A stretch of 64,000 bases of DNA from Myroides guanonis (GTDB taxonomy: Bacteria; Bacteroidota; Bacteroidia; Flavobacteriales; Flavobacteriaceae): the NCBI RefSeq assembly GCF_900114085.1, contig NZ_FORU01000008.1, positions 1 to 64,000 on the forward strand. The letters run 5' to 3'. The position numbers and the translations under genes are program-made. The notes under the pieces were generated by a model. It was not told the DNA's origin, made no database searches, and saw nothing but the letters and a program-made list of their open reading frames with translations. Positions 53,105 through 60,999 of this stretch are shown here, piece after piece (positions within the stretch are counted from its first letter, which is position 1; every line of letters starts with the position of its first letter).

Positions 53105-54105
53105 CACTTGTTATGTGTCAACATTTCCGTAAGAACCGCCTGAGCTGCCCATACTCTATTTCCCGCTTGCTCTATTACTATAGAGTGGTCACTATCTAAA
53201 ACCTCAGAAGACAATACTAAATCACGACGAACAGGTAAACAATGCATCACCTTCGCATTATTGGTCGCTTCTAACTTTTCTAAAGTTAACATCCAATTAG
53301 AATCCATAGAAAGTACCTTTCCATAATCCTCATAACTAGACCAGTTCTTTACATATACAAAATCAGCATCCTTCAATGCCTCTACTTGATTTGTTGTAAT
53401 TGCAGCCCCTTTCGTAAACTCCTCGTCTAATTCATAACCTTCCGGATGTGTAATCACAAAATCCACCAAGCCCTCGGCCTCTGCTCTACACATCCACTCT
53501 GAAAAAGAATTTGGTACCGCTTGTGGCAAAGCTTTCACGTGAGGTGCCCAACTAAGAACTACCTTTGGTTTTCTAACTTTTGGTATATAATTCCCTTTCT
53601 CAGCATCATAGAAGTATTCTCCTTGTTCTATTATCGTAATTAAGTCTGTAAGACTTTGCAAAGGATGTCTTGTCGCTGTTTCAAGGCTCAAAATAGGTTT
53701 TTTACAGTAGTTCGCGAACTTAAAAAATAGATCGTCACTATAATCTTCCTCCTTAGAATCTAACTTGGGAAAAGAACGCACACCCAAAACATCACAATAG
53801 CTCCCCATTACAGCGGCAGCTTCTTTTATATGTTCAGCGTTTGCTCCATCCATAACAACACCCTCTCGAGTTTCTAAAGCCCAACCCTCGGTGCCCATGT
53901 TCAACACCATCACTTCCATCCCCAAATTTCTTGCTGCCTTTTGAGTACTCATTCTCGTTCTTAAACTTGGATTTAAGAAGATTAAACCCAAAGTTTTATG
54001 CTTCCCTATATACTCATTTCCAAATGGATTCTCTTTACATTCAAGAGCCGTTTTAATAATATGAGATAGAGACACTATATCGTTTGTTGAAAAAAATTGT
54101 TTCAT
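53104..54105 (-). CDS. argF': N-acyl-L-ornithine carbamoyltransferase, SOTCase/AOTCase type
   Basis: A 333-residue transcarbamylase that acts on N-acylated ornithine, a pathway variant of Bacteroidota and Xanthomonadaceae. Carbamoyl-phosphate motif NPSLRTRMSTQKAA at 45-58; ornithine-side signature HCLPVRRD near residue 285. In the specificity loop VVMDGANAEHIKEA, position 90 is Ala. The known AOTCase of Xanthomonas has Glu at the matching place, and the SOTCase of Bacteroides fragilis has Pro. This suggests N-succinylornithine rather than N-acetylornithine (inference from alignment by eye). Confidence 0.92.
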   Translation of the reverse strand: MKQFFSTNDIVSLSHIIKTALECKENPFGNEYIGKHKTLGLIFLNPSLRTRMSTQKAARNLGMEVMVLNMGTEGWALETREGVVMDGANAEHIKEAAAVMGSYCDVLGVRSFPKLDSKEEDYSDDLFFKFANYCKKPILSLETATRHPLQSLTDLITIIEQGEYFYDAEKGNYIPKVRKPKVVLSWAPHVKALPQAVPNSFSEWMCRAEAEGLVDFVITHPEGYELDEEFTKGAAITTNQVEALKDADFVYVKNWSSYEDYGKVLSMDSNWMLTLEKLEATNNAKVMHCLPVRRDLVLSSEVLDSDHSIVIEQAGNRVWAAQAVLTEMLTHNK

Positions 54106-54121
54106 TTCTTTTCTTGTGTTT

Positions 54122-55258
54122 TTAATACTGTTGTAACCTTTTTTTAAACGCTTCTAAAAAGAAATCCGCATCCATTTTAGTTATATTCAATGGAGGTAAT
54201 AATCTAATAACGTTTGGATTAGCAGTACCCGTAAAAATATGATCTTCAAAAAGTAACTGTTTTCTAACCTCTGACATTTGAACAGGCAATTCAATCCCAA
54301 TCATTAAGCCAATTCCACGAACCTCCTCCACTCCTTGAATCTGCTTTAGTTCGTCTATTAAATAAGTTCCTATTTTCGTTGCATTGTCTAGTAAATTCTC
54401 TCCTTGAATCACCTCTAAAACTGATAAAGCCGCTACACAAGCCAGATGGTTTCCTCCAAAAGTAGTTCCTAACTGACCGTGCCAAGGCTTAAACAATGGA
54501 CTTACAGCAATAGCTCCAATGGGAAAACCATTACCCATTCCTTTTGCCATCGTATAAATATCTGCTTGTACATTTTGATGTTGAATGGAATAAAATTCTC
54601 CAGTTCTACCATAGCCACATTGTACCTCATCTGCAATAAAAACCGATTGATATTGAGTTGTAAGCTGTCTAATCTTAGACAAAAAACTAGGATTAGCAAC
54701 TTGAATGCCACCAACTCCTTGTATTCCTTCAACAATAACAGCGGCAATCTCTTCACCAAACATATCAAAGGCTTGCTCTAAAGCAACCTCATCATTAAAA
54801 GGAAGAAATTGCACATTAGAATTTTCGTTAATAGGAGCTATTATTTTCGGGTTGTCTGTAACGCTAACGGCCAAAGAAGTTCTTCCGTGAAAAGCACCTT
54901 CAAAAGCAATCACCCTTTTTCTAGATGTATGAAAAGACGCTAATTTTAGCGCATTTTCATTCGCTTCAGCTCCTGAATTACACAAAAACAACTGATAGTC
55001 ATACAAACCGGAAACCTCTCCCAACATACTGGCTACCTGCTGTTGCAATGGCATTTCTATAGAATTGGAATAAAACCCAATTTTATCGAGTTGATTCTTT
55101 AATCGACTAACATAATGAGGATGAGTGTGCCCAATCGATATTACGGCATGACCCCCGTAAAAATCTAAATACTTCGTGTCATTTACATCAAACACATAAC
55201 TTCCTAAACCTTTACTAATTTCAATAGACTGTAAAGGATATACATCGTATAATTTCAT
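54122..55258 (-). CDS. argD: N-acylornithine aminotransferase
   Basis: PLP enzyme forming N-acylornithine from the semialdehyde. The 378 residues show GSYVFDVNDTKYLDFYGGHAVISIGHTHPHYV, CNSGAEANENALKLASFHT, AFEGAFHGRTSLAVSVT and VFIADEVQCGYGRTGEF. The PLP lysine lies in TMAKGMGNGFPIGAIAV. Length is normal. It lies between argC and argF', with 16-18 bp gaps on both sides. An aminotransferase for acetyl- and succinyl-ornithine would look the same at this level. Confidence 0.95.
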   Translation of the reverse strand: MKLYDVYPLQSIEISKGLGSYVFDVNDTKYLDFYGGHAVISIGHTHPHYVSRLKNQLDKIGFYSNSIEMPLQQQVASMLGEVSGLYDYQLFLCNSGAEANENALKLASFHTSRKRVIAFEGAFHGRTSLAVSVTDNPKIIAPINENSNVQFLPFNDEVALEQAFDMFGEEIAAVIVEGIQGVGGIQVANPSFLSKIRQLTTQYQSVFIADEVQCGYGRTGEFYSIQHQNVQADIYTMAKGMGNGFPIGAIAVSPLFKPWHGQLGTTFGGNHLACVAALSVLEVIQGENLLDNATKIGTYLIDELKQIQGVEEVRGIGLMIGIELPVQMSEVRKQLLFEDHIFTGTANPNVIRLLPPLNITKMDADFFLEAFKKRLQQY

Positions 55259-55276
55259 AATATTTCTTTAGTAGAT

Positions 55277-56248
55277 TTAGAAAGCCGAAGCCTTCAATTG
55301 TAATCCTGTTTTCTCTTCTAGACCGAAAAGTAAATTCATATTCTGAATAGCCTGACCGCTAGCTCCTTTTAATAAGTTATCAATCGCAACAGTAATTATT
55401 ACATCTTGATTTACTTTTTGAATGTTTATCAGACATTTATTGGTGTTGACTACCTGTTTCAAATCAACAGCCATATGGCTAAAATGCGTAAAAGGATGTT
55501 CTTTATAAAACTCCTCGTAAATTGACTCTAATTTAGAAAGCTCCAAATCTGACTGAAACAATAGAGTTGCAAAAATTCCTCTTGAAAAATCTCCTCGAAT
55601 AGGAATCATTTTCATTTGAGGTTTGTATCCTTTTTGCAATTGTGCTAAACTTTCTCCAATTTCATTCAGATGTTGATGTTCAAATACTTTATAAGTAGAA
55701 ACATTATTGTTTCTCCAGCTAAAATGAGAAGTTTCAGAAAGTTGTTGACCTGCACCAGTAGCACCAGTAATAGCATTTATATGCAAAGGAATATCCAAAC
55801 CATCTATTGAAGCCAAGGGTAACAATGCCAATTGAATCGCAGTAGCAAAGCAACCAGGATTCGCAACATACTTAGCCTTTTTAATAGTCTCTCTATTTAA
55901 CTCTGGTAATCCATATACAAATTCTCCAGCATTGTCCTTTAACCTAAAATCCTGACTTAAATCAATGATTTTTAAATCATTCGAAAACATATTTCTTTCT
56001 AAAAAAGTTCTCGAATCTCCATGAGCTAGACACAAAAACAAAACATCTATGTCTTGACTTAATGTATCAGTAAAATAAAGATCGGTATCACCAAATAAAT
56101 CTGAATGTACACTATAAATCGGTTTCCCGGCCTGACTACTAGAATGCGCAAACACTAATTTCACCTTTGGATGTAACAACAACAAACGAAGTAATTCTCC
56201 TCCGGCATAACCAGCACTTCCAACAACACCTACTTTAATTGCTTTCAC
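55277..56248 (-). CDS. argC: N-acylglutamyl-phosphate reductase
   Basis: NADPH-dependent reductase making N-acylglutamate semialdehyde. The 323 residues begin VGVVGSAGYAGGELLRLLLLHP (Rossmann motif). The catalytic Cys is in VANPGCFATAIQLALLPL. The family signature continues with HINAITGATGAGQQLSETSHFSWRNNN and HQHLNEIGESL. Length matches short argC forms. Its start overlaps the argG stop by 14 bp, which suggests coupled translation. Confidence 0.95.
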   Translation of the reverse strand: MKAIKVGVVGSAGYAGGELLRLLLLHPKVKLVFAHSSSQAGKPIYSVHSDLFGDTDLYFTDTLSQDIDVLFLCLAHGDSRTFLERNMFSNDLKIIDLSQDFRLKDNAGEFVYGLPELNRETIKKAKYVANPGCFATAIQLALLPLASIDGLDIPLHINAITGATGAGQQLSETSHFSWRNNNVSTYKVFEHQHLNEIGESLAQLQKGYKPQMKMIPIRGDFSRGIFATLLFQSDLELSKLESIYEEFYKEHPFTHFSHMAVDLKQVVNTNKCLINIQKVNQDVIITVAIDNLLKGASGQAIQNMNLLFGLEEKTGLQLKASAF

Positions 56249-57449
56249 TTTGTTCAGTTTTAGATTGATTAACTTGATGCCAAATCATAACCTGATTACC
56301 AAATATTTTAGAGAACCCTTTCACATCTTCTCCCGTCCAAGCATTATTCATTTCACCATAGCTACCAAATTGACTAGACATCAAGTCATATTCTGACTCA
56401 ATTCCTAATATTACAAAACGATGTGGATGCAATTCTACATGGACTTTTCCACTAACTGCTTGTTGTGAACTATTCAAGAAAGCTTCTATATCTCTCATAA
56501 TTGGATCATGAAACTGCCCTTCATGTAGGAAGTTACCATAAAATGAAGCTAATTGTTCTTTCCAGCTCAATTGCCATTTGGTAAGCGTATGTTTTTCCAA
56601 AGCGTGATGCGCCTTTATAATCAATAAAGGAGCAGCAGCCTCAAAACCTACTCTACCCTTGATTCCAATAATAGTATCTCCAATATGTATATCTCTACCA
56701 ATACCAAAAGGTTGTGCTAGTTCTTGTAGCTCTTGTATCAATTCAGTAGGTTTCATCTTTTGCCCATTCAAAGCAATAGGTTCACCGTTTTTGAATTCAA
56801 TTTCTATAGACTCCATTCCCTCTTTCGTAACCGCAGTTGGCCATGCCTCTTCCGGCAAATAACCTAAAGAATGAAGTGTTTCTTTACCTCCAACAGAAGT
56901 TCCCCAAAGACCTTTATTAATAGAGTATTTCGCTTTTTCTACATTGATTTCAACACCGTGTTCCTGTAGAAAAGCAATCTCCTCTTCTCTGCTTAGCTTC
57001 AAGTCTCTTATAGGAGTAATAATAGAAATGTGTGGAGTTAAAATATTAAAAATCATATCAAACCTCACTTGATCATTCCCTGCACCAGTACTTCCATGTG
57101 CTATTGCTTCAGCTTCAATTTCTTTAGCATAGTTTGCTATTGCTGTTGCTTGACAAACACGCTCAGCACTAACAGAAAGTGGATAACTAGCATTCTTTAA
57201 AACATTTCCAAAGATCAAATACTTTATACTATCATTGTAATATTCCTCTGTTTTATCAATAGTTACGTGAGAAACCACCCCTAAATCATAAGCCTTCTTT
57301 TCAATTTCTACTAGTTCAACTTCACTAAACCCTCCGGTATTTACAACCGCAGAATGAACTTCATATCCCAAAGTTTCTTTTAAATATATAACACAGAAGC
57401 TTGTATCCAAACCTCCACTAAATGCTAAAACTATTTTCTTATTATGCAT
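56235..57449 (-). CDS. argG: Argininosuccinate synthase
   Basis: ATP-dependent joining of citrulline and aspartate. The 404 residues have the PP-loop SGGLDTSFCVIYLKE at 11-25, then AHGSTGAGNDQVRFDMIFN and IHIGDTIIGIKGRVGFEAAAPLL. Length is normal. It is the second gene of the operon and overlaps the GNAT stop by 8 bp. It is the only argG-like gene in the window. Confidence 0.96.
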   Translation of the reverse strand: MHNKKIVLAFSGGLDTSFCVIYLKETLGYEVHSAVVNTGGFSEVELVEIEKKAYDLGVVSHVTIDKTEEYYNDSIKYLIFGNVLKNASYPLSVSAERVCQATAIANYAKEIEAEAIAHGSTGAGNDQVRFDMIFNILTPHISIITPIRDLKLSREEEIAFLQEHGVEINVEKAKYSINKGLWGTSVGGKETLHSLGYLPEEAWPTAVTKEGMESIEIEFKNGEPIALNGQKMKPTELIQELQELAQPFGIGRDIHIGDTIIGIKGRVGFEAAAPLLIIKAHHALEKHTLTKWQLSWKEQLASFYGNFLHEGQFHDPIMRDIEAFLNSSQQAVSGKVHVELHPHRFVILGIESEYDLMSSQFGSYGEMNNAWTGEDVKGFSKIFGNQVMIWHQVNQSKTEQSESN

Positions 57450-58149
57450 GATTTACTTTTCTTTTTAATTGTGTTCTTTGCGATGCCTTTACAGTATTTT
57501 TAAAACGTAGTTGTAAACGTTTCAACAAGGATTGTTTTTTCTGCATCTGACTTAAACGTTCCTTTGCTTTCTTCTTTATATCAATCCGTTCACGCCGATC
57601 ACGATCCTTATCTTCAGGATTCCAAAGCATAGCCGTACACAAACAATTTTGTCTTGATTTACTTTGAAGAATTGAAAAGTTCACACAACTCTCACAACCT
57701 TTCCAAAAAGTTTCATCTGTAGTTAGTTCAGAATATGGAACAGGTTCATAACCTAATTCGGAATTGATTTTCATAACAGCAAAACCCGTTGTTAAACCGA
57801 ATATTTTTGCCTGAGGATATTTAGCTCTAGAAAGCTCGAAAACACTTTTCTTTATTCTTTTTGCTAACCCTTCTTTTCTATAAATAGGATTAACAATTAG
57901 ACCAGAATTAGCTACATAAGAACCATGACTCCAAGTTTCAATATAGCAGAAACCAGCCCATGTACCATCTTGATTTAAAGCAATTATTGCTTTACCTTCT
58001 AGCATCTTGTTAGCTATATATTCGGGAGTTCTTTTGGCAATACCAGTTCCTCTAGCTAATGCTGAAGCAGCCATTTCATTGCAGATTTGATCTGCATACT
58101 CAATATGTAATTCACTCGCGGGAAGCACATTAAAAACTTGTGTATTCAT
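57442..58149 (-). CDS. GNAT acyltransferase of the arginine operon (probable N-acylglutamate synthase)
   Basis: A 235-residue two-part protein. Residues 10-145 are a GNAT domain with the CoA loop NPIYRKEGLAKRIK at 87-100. Residues 150-172 carry four Cys (152, 155, 169, 171) in a CxxC ... CxC arrangement that could bind a metal ion. The last 45 residues are strongly basic. Being first in a full arg operon that has no argA or argJ, it most likely makes the N-acylglutamate that ArgB uses. Acetyl- or succinyl-CoA preference is unknown. Its mRNA begins with the attenuator-like leader. Confidence 0.8.
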   Translation of the reverse strand: MNTQVFNVLPASELHIEYADQICNEMAASALARGTGIAKRTPEYIANKMLEGKAIIALNQDGTWAGFCYIETWSHGSYVANSGLIVNPIYRKEGLAKRIKKSVFELSRAKYPQAKIFGLTTGFAVMKINSELGYEPVPYSELTTDETFWKGCESCVNFSILQSKSRQNCLCTAMLWNPEDKDRDRRERIDIKKKAKERLSQMQKKQSLLKRLQLRFKNTVKASQRTQLKRKVNHA

Positions 58150-58281
58150 CTAGTAGTAGAGAATAAACCGATAGAAACCTCAGAGTAATTTAATACTCAC
58201 AGTCCCAATTCGATGACGTTAAAAAATAATAAGATAACTGGAAACTGAAAAAGCACAGAAAGCCTTAACAGTTATAAAAGT

Positions 58282-58301
58282 GGGGAAATAAGATTATCCC
58301 C
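58282..58301 (-). terminator. Leader hairpin overlapping the leader peptide's last Arg codon and stop
   Basis: Four G-C pairs (58301-58298 with 58285-58282), then A-T and, after one bulged base, three further A-T pairs close a 3-nt loop; the minus strand continues ACUUUUAU. The third CGG codon (58302-58300) and the UAA (58296-58294) lie in the 5' arm, so a ribosome waiting there would prevent the stem from forming. Confidence 0.5.
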
Positions 58302-58407
58302 GGATCCGTAGTGTCCGCAAAACAACTGTAAAAATCCCCATAGAAAAGTCAGTAGAAGCATTTGCTCCACCAAAATAAGGGGTTATTTTTGACACATTGT
58401 TTTTCAT
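58294..58407 (-). CDS. Leader peptide with three CGG Arg codons, arg operon
   Basis: A 37-codon frame, or 15 codons from the internal ATG at 58341 (MGIFTVVLRTLRIRG). It ends VVLRTLRIRG, with Arg at positions 31, 34 and 36, all encoded by CGG, which seems to be a scarce Arg codon in this AT-rich genome (neighbouring genes mostly use AGA and CGT). It lies wholly in the untranslated leader of the arginine operon. No protein family is recognised. As a regulatory peptide it would report the level of charged arginyl-tRNA. Expression is inferred. Confidence 0.55.
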   Translation of the reverse strand: MKNNVSKITPYFGGANASTDFSMGIFTVVLRTLRIRG

Positions 58408-58439
58408 CGTAGTTCGCTACTTTATTTTAAGTAGCATTG

Positions 58440-58482
58440 CAAATATTTGAAATAAATTTTCAAACCTCCAAATAAATTTGGA
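58440..58482 (-). promoter_or_regulatory. Arg operon promoter region with two tandem inverted repeats
   Basis: Two inverted repeats lie side by side: 58446-58464 (TTTGAAA, 5 nt, TTTCAAA) and 58467-58482 (TCCAAA, 4 nt, TTTGGA), 2 bp apart. A promoter-like pair on the minus strand, TTTG (58472-58469) and AATATTTG (58447-58440, one base off consensus), spaced by 21 bp, is covered by both. Paired boxes resemble the layout of ARG boxes bound by ArgR, but the internal spacing differs by one, so the identity of the regulator is inferred. Confidence 0.5.
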
Positions 58483-58507
58483 AATATTTATGATTACTTT
58501 TTTTCGA

Positions 58508-59023
58508 TTACTTGTATTTCAACAAGCTTTTAACCTCATAACCTTCTAATTTTTCACGACCGTTAAGGAATGTAAGTTCCATTAAAAAATTGACTTGCAA
58601 AATAATACCTCCTAGCTTCTCTACAAGCTTACAAACGGCTTCCGCTGTGCCACCAGTAGCTAACACATCATCGTGAATCAAAACTCTGTCACCTGGTTGT
58701 ATAGCATCTGAATGCATCTCTAGAGTATCAAAACCATATTCCAAACTATAAGGTTCAGAAATAGTATTAAATGGAAGTTTATTAGGTTTTCGTACTGGGA
58801 TAAAACCAGCCCCCAATTTAGAAGCCAATAAGGTTGCGAAGAAAAACCCCCTACTCTCCATACCTACCACTTTATCTACTTGATGATTACCAACTAGATC
58901 AAATAATTGCCTTGTAGTTTCCTGCATTGCCGCATGGTCCATTAACAAAGGTGTTATATCTTTAAATACCACTCCTTGTTTTGGGAAATCGGAAATATCT
59001 CTTATATAATCGGCTAAGTTCAT
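58508..59023 (-). CDS. apt: Adenine phosphoribosyltransferase
   Basis: Purine salvage: adenine plus PRPP to AMP. The 171 residues show the N-terminal YIRDISDFPKQGVVFKDITPLL, GMESRGFFFATLLASKLGAGFIPVRKPNKLP and the PRPP loop VLIHDDVLATGGTAEAVCKL. Length is normal. It lies 32 bp after the GT9 gene and ahead of the arg operon, which starts from its own promoter in the 358-bp gap. Confidence 0.96.
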   Translation of the reverse strand: MNLADYIRDISDFPKQGVVFKDITPLLMDHAAMQETTRQLFDLVGNHQVDKVVGMESRGFFFATLLASKLGAGFIPVRKPNKLPFNTISEPYSLEYGFDTLEMHSDAIQPGDRVLIHDDVLATGGTAEAVCKLVEKLGGIILQVNFLMELTFLNGREKLEGYEVKSLLKYK

Positions 59024-59055
59024 ACTTGATTATTTTGAAGATAAGTTACAAAATA

Positions 59056-60105
59056 TTATTTGGTTTCTTCATTAACCACTTCGACAATTTTATCCACTAC
59101 TCTTAGAGGATCAATACTACGCATAGCGTTTTCATAACCCTCCACAACCTTGTTTCCATAAATAGAAGTAGGTAATAAAGGATATTGTTCACGGTCAGAA
59201 GTAATGCAATAGTCCATCGGTTGGTTGAAAGGCGCAAATCCAGCATAAGGATGTGTTGCACCCCATAAAGTGATTACTTTCTTACCATACATTGCAGCAA
59301 TATGGGCGTTTCCAGAATCCATAGACAACATAAGATCTAAGTGCTGAATAAGATTTAATTCAGCATTTAACTTTACTTTTCCCGCAATCACCACTACATT
59401 GTAATTATCTCTTTTTAACTGATTTAGCATGGCAATTTCTTTCTCACCACCACCAAACAAAAAGATTTTAGATCGTTCGCGTTCAGACAATATATCGATT
59501 ACCTCTTGCATTAAATCAAGTGGATATACTTTAGAATCATATTGTGCGAAGGGAGCAATACCTATCCAAAAACAGTCTTTCTCACCAGTATGCTTTTTCA
59601 ATTCAGGCAACAAAGGTGGTACACTAGCAAAAGTCGGATTATCTAAAGATACATCAAACCCAAGTTTTCTTAAAGTGTTAAGATGATTCTCAACCATAGA
59701 CTGTACAGGTTTAAAAACCTTATTCTCCACTCGTGTTAATTCTTTTTTTGCAGCTCTACCTTTATCAAGAACAGCTACAGGAGTTCCCCCTAATTTAAAG
59801 AAAGTTCTTACGATTTTTGATCGCAATACATTATGAAAATCAGCAAAATAATCTACATCCAATTTTTTCAAATCTTGGTATAAGCACCAGAGCCCAGCAA
59901 GACCTTTATGTCTCCTTTTTAAGTCGACCCCAAAGAAACTAACGTTTGGAATACCCTCGAAAAAAGGTTTGAAAAACGGTCTTGAAACAACAGTAACTTT
60001 AACATCTGAATGTTGAGAAACCAATGCTCTAATAACAGGAACAGTCATTGCGACATCTCCCATAGCTGACAATCTAAAAATTAGAATATGCTTACTTTTA
60101 CTCAC
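59056..60105 (-). CDS. Glycosyltransferase family 9 (heptosyltransferase-like)
   Basis: A 349-residue GT-B enzyme of family 9. It starts ILIFRLSAMGDVAMTVPVIRAL, the family's usual N-terminus, and has the donor-binding part LIQHLDLMLSMDSGNAHIAAMYGKKVITLWGATHPYAGFAPF. Such enzymes add heptose or other sugars to the lipopolysaccharide core at the cytoplasmic face. The acceptor sugar cannot be read. It is next to a DUF4254 gene, a pairing common in flavobacteria. Confidence 0.9.
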   Translation of the reverse strand: MSKSKHILIFRLSAMGDVAMTVPVIRALVSQHSDVKVTVVSRPFFKPFFEGIPNVSFFGVDLKRRHKGLAGLWCLYQDLKKLDVDYFADFHNVLRSKIVRTFFKLGGTPVAVLDKGRAAKKELTRVENKVFKPVQSMVENHLNTLRKLGFDVSLDNPTFASVPPLLPELKKHTGEKDCFWIGIAPFAQYDSKVYPLDLMQEVIDILSERERSKIFLFGGGEKEIAMLNQLKRDNYNVVVIAGKVKLNAELNLIQHLDLMLSMDSGNAHIAAMYGKKVITLWGATHPYAGFAPFNQPMDYCITSDREQYPLLPTSIYGNKVVEGYENAMRSIDPLRVVDKIVEVVNEETK

Positions 60106-60289
60106 TAGTATTACAGTTTTAAAATATACCTAAAAAGGTACTTAAGTAAATACAAAACTACGCGTTTTATTCATATTATTCTCAGATAGCCCACATTGAA
60201 ATACAAATATAAGAACAGTCATACTTTAACTATAATTAGTCAGATGACACCACTATTATTTCATGCTATTACAAACACCTAAAAACAAA

Positions 60290-60312
60290 AAAGCCATCTT
60301 ATCGATGGCTTT
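60290..60312 (-). terminator. Terminator after the DUF4254 gene
   Basis: Perfect 9-bp stem 60290-60298 with 60304-60312 (core AAAGCCATC), 5-nt loop, with a T-run on the minus strand. It separates the DUF4254 gene from the GT9 gene. Confidence 0.82.
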
Positions 60313-60334
60313 TTAATATACTTATAAATAATAC

Positions 60335-60940
60335 TTATTTCTTATTTTGATACAAAACTGGATTTAACTCCTCATCATTATACATTTTCATTTGCTTATA
60401 CACTTTCATGTATTTATCACCTTGAGAAATATCATTTAATAAATCATCAATCGCCGTTGTCAAATCTTGCTTTTGCTCTAACAACACATTCAATTTCTCT
60501 TGACATTTTGCTCTATGATCCTCGGAAGCTTCTACTCTCGTTGCTTCTTCATTCATATGATAAATTTTTAAAGACAAGATAGAAAGGCGGTCTATAGCCC
60601 AAGCAGGACTTTCTGAATTAATTTTAGCACCTTCTTTTACAACTACATCCTTATACTTTTGCAAGAAATAACTGTCGATATACTCTACCATATCCGTACG
60701 TTCTTGATTCGATGCGTCAATACGTCTTTTCAATTTTAAAGCCTCAATCGGATCTATGTGCGGATCTCTAATGATATCTTCAAAATGCCATTGAACCGTA
60801 TCAATCCAGTTTTTCAAATACAAAAGATGCTCAATTTGATCTTTTGGATATGGATTGCTAATTGGCTGGTCTACATTGTCATATTTATGGTAATCACGAA
60901 TACTCTCTTCGAATATAGGGAATGCTATTTTTGAAAACAT
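60335..60940 (-). CDS. DUF4254 domain protein
   Basis: A 201-residue, almost wholly helical protein: HLLYLKNWIDTVQWHFEDIIRDPHIDPIEALKLKRRIDASNQERTDMVEYIDSYFL is the core of DUF4254, and RLSILSLKIYHM follows. Function is unknown; the family is mostly found in Bacteroidota beside GT9 genes, which may point to lipopolysaccharide assembly. No signal peptide. A terminator separates the two genes, so they may be transcribed separately. Confidence 0.88.
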   Translation of the reverse strand: MFSKIAFPIFEESIRDYHKYDNVDQPISNPYPKDQIEHLLYLKNWIDTVQWHFEDIIRDPHIDPIEALKLKRRIDASNQERTDMVEYIDSYFLQKYKDVVVKEGAKINSESPAWAIDRLSILSLKIYHMNEEATRVEASEDHRAKCQEKLNVLLEQKQDLTTAIDDLLNDISQGDKYMKVYKQMKMYNDEELNPVLYQNKK

Positions 60941-60957
60941 GCTAATAATTTTATTTA

Positions 60958-60965
60958 CAAATATA
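60958..60965 (-). promoter_or_regulatory. -7 box of the DUF4254 gene
   Basis: The minus strand reads TATATTTG, a full TAnnTTTG match, 18 bp before the DUF4254 ATG. No -33 TTG at the expected place. Confidence 0.45.
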
Positions 60966-60999
60966 CTTTTTATACTTTTATCGTACTAATATTACTTCT

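Larger units (their letters stand above)
58150..58440 (-). ncRNA. Arginine operon leader RNA, candidate attenuator
   Basis: About 290 nt of transcribed leader before the GNAT gene. In order: a perfect 7-bp hairpin (58435-58416) at the likely 5' end; the leader ORF 58407-58294; a terminator-like hairpin 58301-58282 followed by UUUU; and a later element, ATAACTG (58275-58269), able to pair either with ACAGTTGT inside the ORF (58329-58322) or with CAGTTAT at 58240-58234, which precedes a T-rich stretch. The exclusive pairings and the Arg codons next to a hairpin arm suggest arginine-controlled read-through. No experiment is implied. Confidence 0.55.
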
